From an uncultured Burkholderiales bacterium (GTDB taxonomy: Bacteria > Pseudomonadota > Gammaproteobacteria > Burkholderiales > Burkholderiaceae_C): a stretch of DNA of 64,000 nt. The notes under the pieces were generated by a model. It was given only the letters and a program-made list of their open reading frames with translations, was not told the origin of the DNA and made no database searches. The stretch spans positions 244,271-308,270 of the forward strand of contig CAMFGY010000004.1 of NCBI GenBank assembly GCA_945952065.1, written 5' to 3'. The translations under genes and the position numbers were made by a program. How positions within the stretch are numbered: the stretch's first letter is position 1; every line of letters starts with the position of its first letter. Below are positions 55,331 through 63,989 of this stretch, one piece after another.

Positions 55331-56002
55331 ATGCCTAAGCCGACCCTGCGCGCCATCGCGAGCGCCCTCATCTCCCTCTTTAGCCCAAGGATCAAGCCCA
55401 GGCCTGCACGAAATGTCGTGACACGGCGCGGCAAGACCAGCCGCGGCTACTTTCCCTCGAGAAAAGCCTCAGCACCGTTGAAGTACGAAAGCCAGCTCGA
55501 GCTCATGGCATTTCGTGCTCTCGAGATCGCATCGATCCCGAAGAAGCTGAACGCACAGCCAGCGCGCCTGACCATCACACGTGGTGGTCAATCGTTCCGA
55601 TACACCCCGGACATTTGCTTCACCACGCGTTGGCGAGAGACCATTTTTGTGGAGGTCAAGCCAGATAGGAAGTTCCTTGACGCGAAGACGAAAGCACGTC
55701 TCCGCGCCGTCACTGAAGCCCTGATTGAGGAAGGCACCCAATTCATCGTTCTCCTGGAGAGCGATCTCAAGCCTGATCCGGGCTTCCATGATGTGCTGGA
55801 GAGGCTGCTGCGGCAGCGGCCTTGGCGCAAACCGTCCCCATCCGGCGCCCAGGAGGATCTCCCAACGGACAGCGCCGACGAATGTGAGACCAATGCGGAC
55901 TGGCAGCTGGCTCGCGCTGCATGTGACGCGCTGATCAAGCGGGTGATGGCCCGTGACTTCCTTCAAACCGTTGCTGCCGCCGAAGCAAGCCTGGAGGTGT
56001 AG
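55331..56002 (+). CDS. tnsA: TnsA-like transposon endonuclease
   Basis: A 223-residue protein; ATG 55331 has GGGAGAG seven bases upstream, better than the TTG at 55310. The nuclease residues of TnsA are visible: Glu57 in SQLE, Asp94 in YTPDICF, and Glu108-Val-Lys110 in FVEVKPD. In Tn7 this subunit cuts the 5' ends of the element, giving cut-and-paste movement. It is followed by tnsB after 2 bp. Confidence 0.9.
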   Translation: MPKPTLRAIASALISLFSPRIKPRPARNVVTRRGKTSRGYFPSRKASAPLKYESQLELMAFRALEIASIPKKLNAQPARLTITRGGQSFRYTPDICFTTRWRETIFVEVKPDRKFLDAKTKARLRAVTEALIEEGTQFIVLLESDLKPDPGFHDVLERLLRQRPWRKPSPSGAQEDLPTDSADECETNADWQLARAACDALIKRVMARDFLQTVAAAEASLEV

Positions 56003-56004
56003 CC

Positions 56005-57966
56005 ATGGACACCATCCAATCATTCAAATCGAAAGACACGTTGGTCTTGAAGGATGTTCCGTACCAGGTCTACCGCGTGTTCCCCGACAAGCTTCAATTG
56101 GAGAACCTGCAGACGAGTGAAATTCGGGAAACAACTGTCGGTACGCTGCTTCACCAGTATGTCGGCGGGGAACTGCAGGTCAGCGGGGCCATGCGCACGC
56201 ACGCTGCTGCGCTAGCCCACTCGGCGGCCGCTCCTTCAGAGATCGAATCACGCCCGCTCGGAAAGGCCGCAAGCGCTCATACGCTTCGCAAAGTCACCTG
56301 GGTTGTGAAGCTGCGAGACATGGGGGCGTTCGATTTCCCAAAGCTGCTGCCTGAGGCGATTTCGCGAGTGGCTGAAGAGATTCGCGCAAACAGCATGATC
56401 ACCGACAAGACGGTCCCTCATGTCTCCACAATACGGCGCTGGGTCAAGCAGCTCGAAGCGGCCAAGAAGGACGTCCGTGGACTGTTCTCTCGTCTGGACA
56501 TGCGTGGCGGTCGTGGCGGGTCGCGGCTCGATCCGGATGTCGAGGCCTGCATCACCTTGGCCATAGATAGCGTTTTTCTCGCACAGAAGCGATCTAGCGC
56601 TGAAGAGGTCTTGAACGCGGTGAAGATGGAGATCGACCGTCTCAACAAACTGCGACTTGCTTCTGAGCAGCTGGCCTATCCAAGCCTGCGGACCATCCAG
56701 AACCGCCTGTCAAAGTTGTATGCCTTCGATGTTTGCGTCGCGCGCCATGGTGATAGGGAGGCGGAACGCCGATTCGGTGACTCGGTCGCAGCCCGGGCGG
56801 TATCGAGAATCCTCCAGGTAGTAGAAATCGATCATTCACCAGTTGACCTCTGGGTAGTTGATGCAGACGGGAACATTCTCGACCGCCCATACATCACAGT
56901 CGTTATTGATCGGTACTCACGCGCTGTGCTGGGGTTCTTCCTCTCACTTTCTGGACACGGCGTTGAAAGCGTCTTTGGCGCCATCAGGCATGCATTGATG
57001 CCGAAGACCTATCTCAAGGACCGGTACCCAGAAATTCAAGGCGATTGGCCCTGCTTCGGCTGGTTCGAGAAGCTGCTTGCAGACAACGGCTCGGAGTTCG
57101 CGGGATGGTCAATGGTCGAAGCCATGCATGACATAGGCATCGTCCTGGAGTTTTGTGCGGCCTATCAACCGAACGGGAAGCCTTTCGTCGAGCGCTTCCT
57201 TCGGACCTTCAATCACGGCTTCATTCATCGGTTGAAAGGTACCTCCCTCGCCCGCGTTCACGAACGTAAGGGCGAGGACCTCCAGGCGGATGCTTGCATT
57301 CCGCTCGATGAGCTGGAGCGGCTGATCCACATCTGGATCGTCGACGTTTATCACAGCCGACCGCATTCCGGACTCCGAGGCCGAACGCCATCGGCAGTGT
57401 GGGCAGAAGGTGCTAGCCTGCACCCACCTCAGCTGAAGCTGAATGCCGAAGCCGTGGACATTGCATTGGCAGAAGTCGAAGAGCGCTCTTTGGGGCGTAG
57501 CGGGATTGAGATAAACAACCACAAGTATTCAGACGAGCGCCTGTGTGCGCTGCGTCGGATGCTCCCGACGAACAGCAAGGTAAAGGTCAAACACCGCAAG
57601 TTCGATCTCGGTCACATCTTCGTTCTGGATCCGTTCACCAACGAGTACGTTCGTGTGGACAACGTCAAAGACGGCTTCGCCGGTGTATCTGTGGAACAGG
57701 ATCGACTGCTCGTTGCGACTAAAAAGCAATCGGATCCTGATGATGCAAGGCATATTGCTCCAGCAGAGGAAATCATCCGCACAAAGGTCAAGGAGTTGGC
57801 CGATTCCAGGTCAGCGAAGGACCGGAAGATCGCTACCAAAGCCACGCGGCAAAACAGCGACCGGGTCCGAGCCGGCGCTGCGGCGGCGGCTCCAAAACGC
57901 GCTGCAAAGCCAGAGCTCCCTATGGGCGTTTTCGATGCACTGCCCGCACTGCTGGAGGAAGCGTGA
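56005..57966 (+). CDS. tnsB: TnsB-like DDE transposase
   Basis: A 653-residue Mu/Tn7-type transposase with GGAGGTG before its ATG. The catalytic triad is Asp276 (VEIDHS), Asp360 (LLADNGSEF) and Glu396 (PFVERF), the last two 36 residues apart. N-terminal helix-turn-helix regions (VSTIRRWVKQLEAAK and others) should bind the element ends; a C-terminal Ala/Lys-rich tail ends in FDALPALLEEA, likely the TnsC contact. The stop overlaps tnsC. Confidence 0.95.
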   Translation: MDTIQSFKSKDTLVLKDVPYQVYRVFPDKLQLENLQTSEIRETTVGTLLHQYVGGELQVSGAMRTHAAALAHSAAAPSEIESRPLGKAASAHTLRKVTWVVKLRDMGAFDFPKLLPEAISRVAEEIRANSMITDKTVPHVSTIRRWVKQLEAAKKDVRGLFSRLDMRGGRGGSRLDPDVEACITLAIDSVFLAQKRSSAEEVLNAVKMEIDRLNKLRLASEQLAYPSLRTIQNRLSKLYAFDVCVARHGDREAERRFGDSVAARAVSRILQVVEIDHSPVDLWVVDADGNILDRPYITVVIDRYSRAVLGFFLSLSGHGVESVFGAIRHALMPKTYLKDRYPEIQGDWPCFGWFEKLLADNGSEFAGWSMVEAMHDIGIVLEFCAAYQPNGKPFVERFLRTFNHGFIHRLKGTSLARVHERKGEDLQADACIPLDELERLIHIWIVDVYHSRPHSGLRGRTPSAVWAEGASLHPPQLKLNAEAVDIALAEVEERSLGRSGIEINNHKYSDERLCALRRMLPTNSKVKVKHRKFDLGHIFVLDPFTNEYVRVDNVKDGFAGVSVEQDRLLVATKKQSDPDDARHIAPAEEIIRTKVKELADSRSAKDRKIATKATRQNSDRVRAGAAAAAPKRAAKPELPMGVFDALPALLEEA

Positions 57967-58955
57967 TGGTTGCAGCCAATTGTGCACCGGTATCAAAGGG
58001 GCAGGGCGCTCTAAAGAACACGGAGACCGCCCTTGGAGTGAAGGCGGCATTGGACGCGACCTTTCTGAAGGTCTCCCATGTCAAGCGCCTACTGTCCGAT
58101 CTCGAGGCCTCCTTCTTGAGCGGTCGCGATGGGACCAAGGCTAGACATCTGGTGATCTTCGGCGACTCGGGCGTTGGCAAAACCCGGCTGCTTGAAGTCT
58201 TCGCCGCTTTGCATCCACGCGAGGAGCTCGAAGACAGAACGGTGATTCCAGTTGTCTTCGCGAAGATGCCGAGCAATCCGACCCCGCGCCGGATCGTCGT
58301 GGCATTCCTCAAAGCTCTTGGCTCTGTCTTCGCGACCAAGGGGAAAGAGGACGAACCAATGGAGCAGTTGAAAACGCTATGCGCGGAGTGCGGCGTTCGG
58401 ATCATTCTGATCGACGAGGCCAGCCATTTGGTGGATCGGGGCAGAGAGAAGACGCACTACCGATTCGGGGATGCTCTCAAAGAGGTCGTTGACGAGCTAG
58501 GCATTCCGACCGTCCTAACCGGTGTGCCGCGCCTGGCTCGGTTGTTTGAAGTCAACGAGCAACTGCGTGGGCGCTTCTCTCGCCGTCGAACGATCAAGAG
58601 ATTCTCGATCGTGGACAAGCATGTGTTGTCGGAGTTTCGGTCGGTCGTTCATTCGCTATCGCAGAAGTTGGAGAACGTCGATCTCCTTGACCTCACGTCA
58701 TCCGAACTCTTGCCGCGAATACACGCGGCAACCCATGGCCTGATGCGACCATTGAATGAACTTCTGAAAGAGGCCGTGGATCTGGCTTACCTGAAGCCCA
58801 AGCCAGCGATCACGCTAGAAGTACTCCAGATGGCGTTTAAGAACTCAATCTGGGAGTGTTGTCCGGAGGAGAGAAATCCGTTCTCAAAGGCATTCAAATT
58901 TCTGCCACTGGATGGCGCAGGAGAGCCCTATGAAAAGCCTAGCCGCGATCAATGA
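57966..58955 (+). CDS. tnsC: TnsC/TniB-like AAA+ ATPase
   Basis: A 329-residue regulator ATPase. The start at ATG 57966 overlaps the tnsB stop (TGATG) and has GGAGG seven bases upstream; a GTG three bases earlier is less likely. Walker A is GDSGVGKT (66-73) and Walker B IILIDE (146-151). Such proteins assemble on target DNA and link the TniQ target selector to the transposase. The last 26 bp overlap the first tniQ. Confidence 0.93.
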   Translation: MVAANCAPVSKGQGALKNTETALGVKAALDATFLKVSHVKRLLSDLEASFLSGRDGTKARHLVIFGDSGVGKTRLLEVFAALHPREELEDRTVIPVVFAKMPSNPTPRRIVVAFLKALGSVFATKGKEDEPMEQLKTLCAECGVRIILIDEASHLVDRGREKTHYRFGDALKEVVDELGIPTVLTGVPRLARLFEVNEQLRGRFSRRRTIKRFSIVDKHVLSEFRSVVHSLSQKLENVDLLDLTSSELLPRIHAATHGLMRPLNELLKEAVDLAYLKPKPAITLEVLQMAFKNSIWECCPEERNPFSKAFKFLPLDGAGEPYEKPSRDQ

Positions 58956-60474
58956 AAGCCGCCTGCCGAATGACACCATCACGCGCTCCGCTCCATTGAA
59001 ATGCGTGCCACTTCCTGACGAATGGCCTGAGACTCTGTTGGGCCGAACGGCCCGGCGAATGGGCCTTCGCCGCCCCTGGAAGGACGACCTCGACCGACTC
59101 CGGCCCATGTTGCCGCCGGCCTTGCAAGTGCTAGAACGAGGAGAGGTTCGTTACGGCAGCGACCCGCTCCCCGGGTGGGCGCTGCTGGGCCGCCGAGCCC
59201 AGATCTATTACTGCCCAGCTTGCTTGCTTGAGAGTCGCCACATTAGGGCAAGGTGGCGCATAGCCCTGCTGTCGGCATGCACGGTGCATGGCCTGGTTCT
59301 GAAGTCGGGCCTGGCAGAGCCAGCTTTTACTACTGCCTACAAGGCGCTTGGGAAGAGGCTGGTCAGCGAAGTGACAGCGGAAGAGATGTGGGAAGGCGCT
59401 GTGTGCCCTACACCGCGTGCGAAGGGACACCTTGCACGAGTGTGGTCGCCGTTCGAGACAAGTGTCATTTCAGAAGCGCCGGCCTCTGAGACTGCCGAAG
59501 CTTTGGCCTGGGCACTTCTGGCGGATCGACTGGTGGACGCAGCCACGCGCTCCATTCGCGGCCCTGACTATCCCTCCGATGGCACGGCTGCCCATGAGCA
59601 TCGCGCGCTCTGGCTGGAGCGTTACGGCCTGTCTGTCCAACCTGACTTGGCCGGCGTGTCCTTGCTCATGAAGTCCCTCCCCTTGCCAGCACATCGACGT
59701 GCCGTAGTCCAAGCGATCACCCGGTTGATCAACGACGAGCACCGGCGCAAGACCATCATGTCGCGCCTGCCGCTACAGACTTTGAAGGACGTGATTCTTG
59801 CCGTCGGGGCGGCATCACCCGCGCGGGCATGCGGGGCGCTGCCCCGGGCGCAGCATCCCTCAGGCCATACGAGCTTTGAGGCGGCAGAGGCGCAGATCGG
59901 CTGCGAGCCAGGGCTGCTCTACCACCTGATCCAGCACCGACTCATTCGCGGCGTTCAACGCGTTCAGCATGGCCGCAAAACATATGTCTTCATTCCCGAC
60001 GATGAAGTACGCCGATATCGGCGGTTTCTGTCGACCTGCTGGACGTACGACCAAATGCTGGCTGCGTTAGGCATCGACCGAGGCGGCTACTTGCATCTGC
60101 GTGAAGCCGGATTGATCGTCCCGCTGGAGATTGGCCGCTGGCGCCGCTATCCCAAGGCTTCGATCTCCGCCCTGTTGTTAGGACTGGAGTCCGTGTCGCG
60201 GCCCGTTAGCGCAGCGCATGGTGATCTGTTTCCGTTCACGGGTGATTGGCTCTTGAAGAGCCGACGGCCTAAGGAGCTGGTTGCCGCCCTACTCGGCGAA
60301 ATGCTGGGCGGCCGGATCCCCGTGTATCGCGATCTGACCGCAGAGGGCTTGGCCGCCTTCAGGGTGAATCATGAAGCGCTGTTGCGACTGCAGCAGTTGT
60401 CAGACTGCAGCAGGGCACGAGCGGCTCGGCAGCGCTGGAGCAACGATCAGATGGAGCTGTGGCAGTGCGCATGA
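58930..60474 (+). CDS. tniQ: TniQ family target-selection protein 1
   Basis: A 514-residue protein; ATG 58930 has AGGAGAG upstream and is preferred to 58912. The N-terminal TniQ part has a zinc site of Cys95, Cys98, Cys117 and His120 (YYCPAC then LLSACTVHG). The C-terminal half contains several helix-turn-helix-like repeats (AEAQIGCEPGLLYHLIQH and TYDQMLAALGIDRGGY), suggesting sequence-specific DNA binding like TnsD. It corresponds in position to tniD of Tn6022. Confidence 0.88.
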   Translation: MKSLAAINESRLPNDTITRSAPLKCVPLPDEWPETLLGRTARRMGLRRPWKDDLDRLRPMLPPALQVLERGEVRYGSDPLPGWALLGRRAQIYYCPACLLESRHIRARWRIALLSACTVHGLVLKSGLAEPAFTTAYKALGKRLVSEVTAEEMWEGAVCPTPRAKGHLARVWSPFETSVISEAPASETAEALAWALLADRLVDAATRSIRGPDYPSDGTAAHEHRALWLERYGLSVQPDLAGVSLLMKSLPLPAHRRAVVQAITRLINDEHRRKTIMSRLPLQTLKDVILAVGAASPARACGALPRAQHPSGHTSFEAAEAQIGCEPGLLYHLIQHRLIRGVQRVQHGRKTYVFIPDDEVRRYRRFLSTCWTYDQMLAALGIDRGGYLHLREAGLIVPLEIGRWRRYPKASISALLLGLESVSRPVSAAHGDLFPFTGDWLLKSRRPKELVAALLGEMLGGRIPVYRDLTAEGLAAFRVNHEALLRLQQLSDCSRARAARQRWSNDQMELWQCA

Positions 60475-62204
60475 CTAGCGTCGATGTCCGTCGCGGTGAG
60501 ACTGTGGCCGTCCCTCAGAGATTGCTGGTCAGGCCGGCCTGCGGAGACTTGGAGAGCCCTGGCGGCTTTCTGCTTCGGCTCGCGCATGTGAACGGCATCC
60601 GGCCGATTTGGGGCAGTGCAGGTGACGGATCCAAAATCACCTCGCCGGGCCTTGGAATTGCTCGCTGGTGCCCACACTGCCTATCAGCTCCTCAGCCCCA
60701 CTGGAGGAAGGACTGGACAGATGGGCCACCGATTTGCAGTGAGCATCGATGCTGGCTCCTTGATCAATGCACCGTCTGCGGGAAGCCTGCAACTTGGCGG
60801 GGTCTACGCTTTCAGAGGTGTAGGTGCGAGGCGGACCTCTCGCAGCAGGCCGCCTCGCCCTGGTCTGCTGATTTGCTGGCCTTGCTTCACTTACCTGACC
60901 GAGTCGCTGATTCGCATCTCAAAGCCCTGGACGCGGGCCAGCGCTGGGCATTGGCGGAGGTACTAGGGGCCTTAGATCGGTACGGTCTACATGGCAAACC
61001 GATCAAGCGGACATCGACCCGGCTGGTTGCACACCAGCGTGATGTCGTCGAACGAGGTGCGTCAGTCCTCGCCTATGCGGCTGAAGAGATGGCGACACTG
61101 CTGGAGCGACTGCGGGCGCCCTGTCGAACGGGCCAGCAAGCGCAGCTAGCCCATGAAGCTTGGCCTGGCCTGCTGCGGCTTCTGAGGGCGCAGCTTACCG
61201 GCGCTGCCTTGGAATGGGCACTGAATGAAATCGATCGGTACACCGATGGCGCTGCCCTGCAGGGCGTTCCGATGCAGCGAACCAGACGCCACGGCGGTGC
61301 CCCGTCGGGTGCAAGTGCTCTCGCCACAAGTGTCGGCATTCGGGTGGAACGTGTTCCGGCACTGCTCGCAGATTGCAATCTGGCGCTGCCGGCACGGCAA
61401 AGTAGAGCCGGGCGAAGAATGCTGGTCGTTGATCAGTCCGTCACTACCGTCGTTCGTGAGCACCTTAAGGATCATGTAGCGGCCCGCTCAGCTCAACGTC
61501 GGTTCGGACTTGCTGTCGGACGCCTGACACGGCTGGCCGAGGCATCGCTCGTTCAGCGGACGGGCAACCGCTTCAGCGTGTCGTCGATCCAGCGCCTGTT
61601 GGATCGAATCTTGGGTGTGCCACGCGCTGCCCCCGCTGCCACACAGCTTGAATCGCCTGAACGTATGCCGCTGGACCGCGCCCTCAGGCTGCTCGTCCCG
61701 CAGGCTTGGACGGTTGAGTTCTTCCAAGCACTTGAGGCCGGAGCGCTTCAAGCCTATTGTTCCGGCGGGCGAGCCCGTTGCGCAGGCGACGTCCAAGTCA
61801 TCGCGGCTGAGGTGAAGGCATGGCTTTCTTGCAGTAAAGCTTCTGACGATTTCATGCTCATTCCGAAGGCCGCAGCACTACTGGGATTGAAGCAGGAAGT
61901 TGCGTATCACCTGGTCCGTGTTGGGCTGATAGCCACATCGAATCGTCGCGTTGGCCGCCGCATAGCCCGCGTGATTTCGCAGCGGGAGATCGATCGGTTT
62001 CGGTCAACGGTATCGCCGCTTTCGGAGATCGCGCGCGCGAACGGCATCGATTTCCGGGCAGCTAGGGTCTGGGCCAATAGCCAAGGGCTCACGTTAGTCA
62101 GCGGCCCTGGCCTTGACGGTGGCCGCCAGTTCTTTGTGCGCAATCCCTGCCCAGTACTTTCAGCGCAAGCAACGAGCAAAGGCTCGCCCCTCAATCTTGT
62201 ATGA
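60471..62204 (+). CDS. tniQ: TniQ family target-selection protein 2
   Basis: A 577-residue protein whose ATG overlaps the stop of the first tniQ (ATGA). Zinc-binding residues are more complete: Cys67, Cys70, Cys89, His92, Cys100, Cys103, Cys117 and Cys119 (WCPHC, CSEH, CTVC and CRC). The C-terminus also ends with helix-turn-helix-like units (AAALLGLKQEVAYHLVRVG and LSEIARANGIDFRAARVW). It corresponds to tniE of Tn6022. Two selectors in tandem suggest a heteromeric or two-site target-recognition mode. Confidence 0.88.
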   Translation: MTSVDVRRGETVAVPQRLLVRPACGDLESPGGFLLRLAHVNGIRPIWGSAGDGSKITSPGLGIARWCPHCLSAPQPHWRKDWTDGPPICSEHRCWLLDQCTVCGKPATWRGLRFQRCRCEADLSQQAASPWSADLLALLHLPDRVADSHLKALDAGQRWALAEVLGALDRYGLHGKPIKRTSTRLVAHQRDVVERGASVLAYAAEEMATLLERLRAPCRTGQQAQLAHEAWPGLLRLLRAQLTGAALEWALNEIDRYTDGAALQGVPMQRTRRHGGAPSGASALATSVGIRVERVPALLADCNLALPARQSRAGRRMLVVDQSVTTVVREHLKDHVAARSAQRRFGLAVGRLTRLAEASLVQRTGNRFSVSSIQRLLDRILGVPRAAPAATQLESPERMPLDRALRLLVPQAWTVEFFQALEAGALQAYCSGGRARCAGDVQVIAAEVKAWLSCSKASDDFMLIPKAAALLGLKQEVAYHLVRVGLIATSNRRVGRRIARVISQREIDRFRSTVSPLSEIARANGIDFRAARVWANSQGLTLVSGPGLDGGRQFFVRNPCPVLSAQATSKGSPLNLV

Positions 62205-62235
62205 ACTAGGGCCCTCGGCCCAGAAGGAGCTATTC

Positions 62236-62676
62236 ATGACTAACTGCAAGTTCGCCGTTGCCGCAGACGCACCGAACTGGAAGCACTTCTACCGGGCACT
62301 GATTCGCCTCGGACCACTCGCGCTTACGGGTATCCCGAAGGAATGGGTGAAATGGTTCCAGGAGGAAGGTGCTGCCGGCGACTGGTTCTGGTCTGAGTAC
62401 ATCTGCGAGAGCCTCGAAACGTATTGGGAAGAATCGCCTGAGCTCGCAGTGCGCCAGGCAATGGTCCACTACGTTGAGGCTGTGCGGGCCGGCTTGTCCG
62501 AGCTGCCGTTTGGCGGCTTCTGCGGGAGCTGGCTGACTGACCCCGCGTCGGCAGAGCCCATGTCCTCGTCAGACTGCATCGCCCAGATCAGTTGTGACGA
62601 TGTTCCACCTCGAATACTCCGTGCGCTTGTCGGCGCCGCCAAGCAGCCGAGCTCGGAAGCAGTTTGCGCGCCATGA
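62236..62676 (+). CDS. Hypothetical protein in the transposition operon
   Basis: A 146-residue protein with AAGGAG before ATG 62236, 31 bp after the second tniQ. It is soluble and acidic, rich in Trp and Phe in the middle (WVKWFQEEG, DWFWSEY, LETYWEESPEL). No family recognised. Its position suggests an accessory role in transposition or regulation, or a first cargo gene. Confidence 0.65.
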   Translation: MTNCKFAVAADAPNWKHFYRALIRLGPLALTGIPKEWVKWFQEEGAAGDWFWSEYICESLETYWEESPELAVRQAMVHYVEAVRAGLSELPFGGFCGSWLTDPASAEPMSSSDCIAQISCDDVPPRILRALVGAAKQPSSEAVCAP

Positions 62677-62843
62677 CCACTGCTGATCGTTGATCATGAC
62701 CGTAGCCATGGTTTCGCGCTCCCCTCGCCGGAACGACCTCAGGAGTATTCCTGCAACGGGCCGCCACTGAATGAATTGCACAAATAGCCGAGTAGCCTAC
62801 CGGCTCGGCGCCATTTTCACAATGCAGGCACAGGGAGGTGCAC
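62677..62843. other. Spacer after the transposition operon
   Basis: No gene seen. GCCGAGTAGCCTACCGGCTCGGC forms an imperfect stem (GCCGAG / CTCGGC, near 62787-62810) that may end the operon, though no T run follows. Confidence 0.45.
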
Positions 62844-62957
62844 ATGGCAAACGGGAATTCCAAGCGAGTTGCAGTCCTGATCGACGCAGACAACGCCACC
62901 CAAAACGTGGCCGAGGAGCTGCTTGAGGAGGTATCGAAGTACGGTACACACCCCTAG
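62844..62957 (+). pseudogene. Truncated NYN-domain (LabA/DUF88-like) gene fragment
   Basis: ATG 62844, with GGGAGG upstream, opens a 37-codon frame encoding RVAVLIDADNATQNVAEEL and ending KYGTHP. VAVLIDADNA is the N-terminal strand and catalytic aspartates of NYN-type nucleases, which normally continue for over 100 residues after KYG. The frame stops directly there, so only the first strand and helix remain. It looks like a gene cut by recombination or insertion. Confidence 0.7.
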
Positions 62958-63125
62958 CAATTGGCGCAGATCGCCCATGGCAACTTATTGCTGTGGGCAC
63001 AGATTCTTTATGCCCGTCGAGAACAAACTAGCCAAGATTTGTTGATAAAAGTAGTTGAGGGGTGACTTGTAGCGGTTCGCAAATGGCCGGGCCCTGACAT
63101 CGCGAAGCGCTGAACGCTTGGTCGA
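62958..63125. other. Spacer between NYN fragment and last gene
   Basis: No gene seen. It starts exactly where NYN similarity is lost, so it is a candidate recombination joint. CTGTGGGCACAG (62992-63003) is a short palindrome within it. Confidence 0.5.
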
Positions 63126-63989
63126 ATGCTGGTTACGATACGAACAAAAAATTGTATGGTAACTATGCTCACGCTTTCTGCTGACCTGTCTCTTGGCGCA
63201 CAAGCTTCGTATGCTGAGCTGTACGGCATGGCGCAGGGCCTAGTAGGCGTAAGGTTCGCCACTTTGCGCGGGTCCTTCCACCGCCGTCAGATCAAGAACA
63301 AGCCCTATGTCTATTTCAATTTCCGGGACATCGGTGGCCGGGTGCGCTCTGTTTATGTTGGGCCTGAGAGTGAAAGCGTGCTGCAACTCGTCGACGAATA
63401 TGAACAGGCCTGCAGTTCTGCCCGCGTTGAGGCCTTAGCCCGGCGCGCGCAGGCCTGCATTGCATTGGGCTGTAGCGGACTGCGGACAAAGCACTTTCGG
63501 ACTATCCAGAAACTTGCCGGATATGGCCTCTTCCACGGAGGCGCCGTCTTGGTCGGCATGCATGCCTTTGTTGCGCTGGGCAATATGTTGGGTCGACGTT
63601 GGATCAGTAGCGACGAGGCGGTGGGTGCGGCCGCGCCGGATGCAGAATCTAGCATCTCGGTTGTACTGCCTGCGGGTTTTGAACTCCCGCGACGCGATTC
63701 ACTATCTTCTCTTGAAGATGGCTTTTTGCCTGGGCGAGACTTCGTCAGCCAAAATCACGGATCACTCAATCACCCGGATGTGTACGAGTTGCGGATTCAA
63801 CTTTCTGGAGTTAGGTTGGCGGGCGACGAGGATGCTGTTTCGCCTCACTCGGGCATCGAACTGAGCTCCGCAAAGTTTGCAGATATCTTGCTGGAGAACA
63901 GTACACAAGGGGTGGTGTTCTCCAAGTCTGGCGCCAGCATGGTCAACCTGGGCTGCTGCCGGTTTCATGGACACCTTGTTAAGGTGTGA
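63126..63989 (+). CDS. Nucleotidyltransferase-fold-like protein (GSU2403 type), probably degraded
   Basis: The frame covers 287 residues; ATGs at 63156 and 63165 are alternative starts and none has a good ribosome-binding site. KNKPYVYFNFRDIGGRVRSVYVGPE and GLFHGGAVLVGMHAFVALGNMLG resemble the GSU2403 family of nucleotidyltransferase-fold proteins. The TxDxD-like active site expected after LGRRW is absent (RWISSDEAVGAAAPDAE), and the protein ends at FHGHLVKV, about where relatives continue with a further helical region. It is probably inactive or truncated. Function unknown. Confidence 0.5.
   Translation: MLVTIRTKNCMVTMLTLSADLSLGAQASYAELYGMAQGLVGVRFATLRGSFHRRQIKNKPYVYFNFRDIGGRVRSVYVGPESESVLQLVDEYEQACSSARVEALARRAQACIALGCSGLRTKHFRTIQKLAGYGLFHGGAVLVGMHAFVALGNMLGRRWISSDEAVGAAAPDAESSISVVLPAGFELPRRDSLSSLEDGFLPGRDFVSQNHGSLNHPDVYELRIQLSGVRLAGDEDAVSPHSGIELSSAKFADILLENSTQGVVFSKSGASMVNLGCCRFHGHLVKV

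Larger units (their letters stand above)
55331..62676 (+). mobile_element. Transposition module of a Tn7/Tn6022-like transposon
   Basis: Six co-directional, overlapping or tightly spaced genes: tnsA, tnsB, tnsC, two tniQ genes and a 146-residue unknown. The order A-B-C-TniQ-TniQ matches tniC-tniA-tniB-tniD-tniE of Tn6022 and AbaR-type elements. No terminal repeats could be fixed by eye, so the element's full extent is unknown; it may include the regulators to the left and continue beyond the window on the right. Confidence 0.8.

Noticed and set aside
55331..62676. CRISPR-associated transposon
   Set aside because: TniQ and TnsABC are present, but no cas genes, CRISPR repeats or guide-like arrays were found in the window.
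62992..63003. TGTGGGC as a Tn7-type end
   Set aside because: It is part of a short palindrome, faces the wrong way for the tnsA-side layout, and has no repeated TnsB sites beside it.
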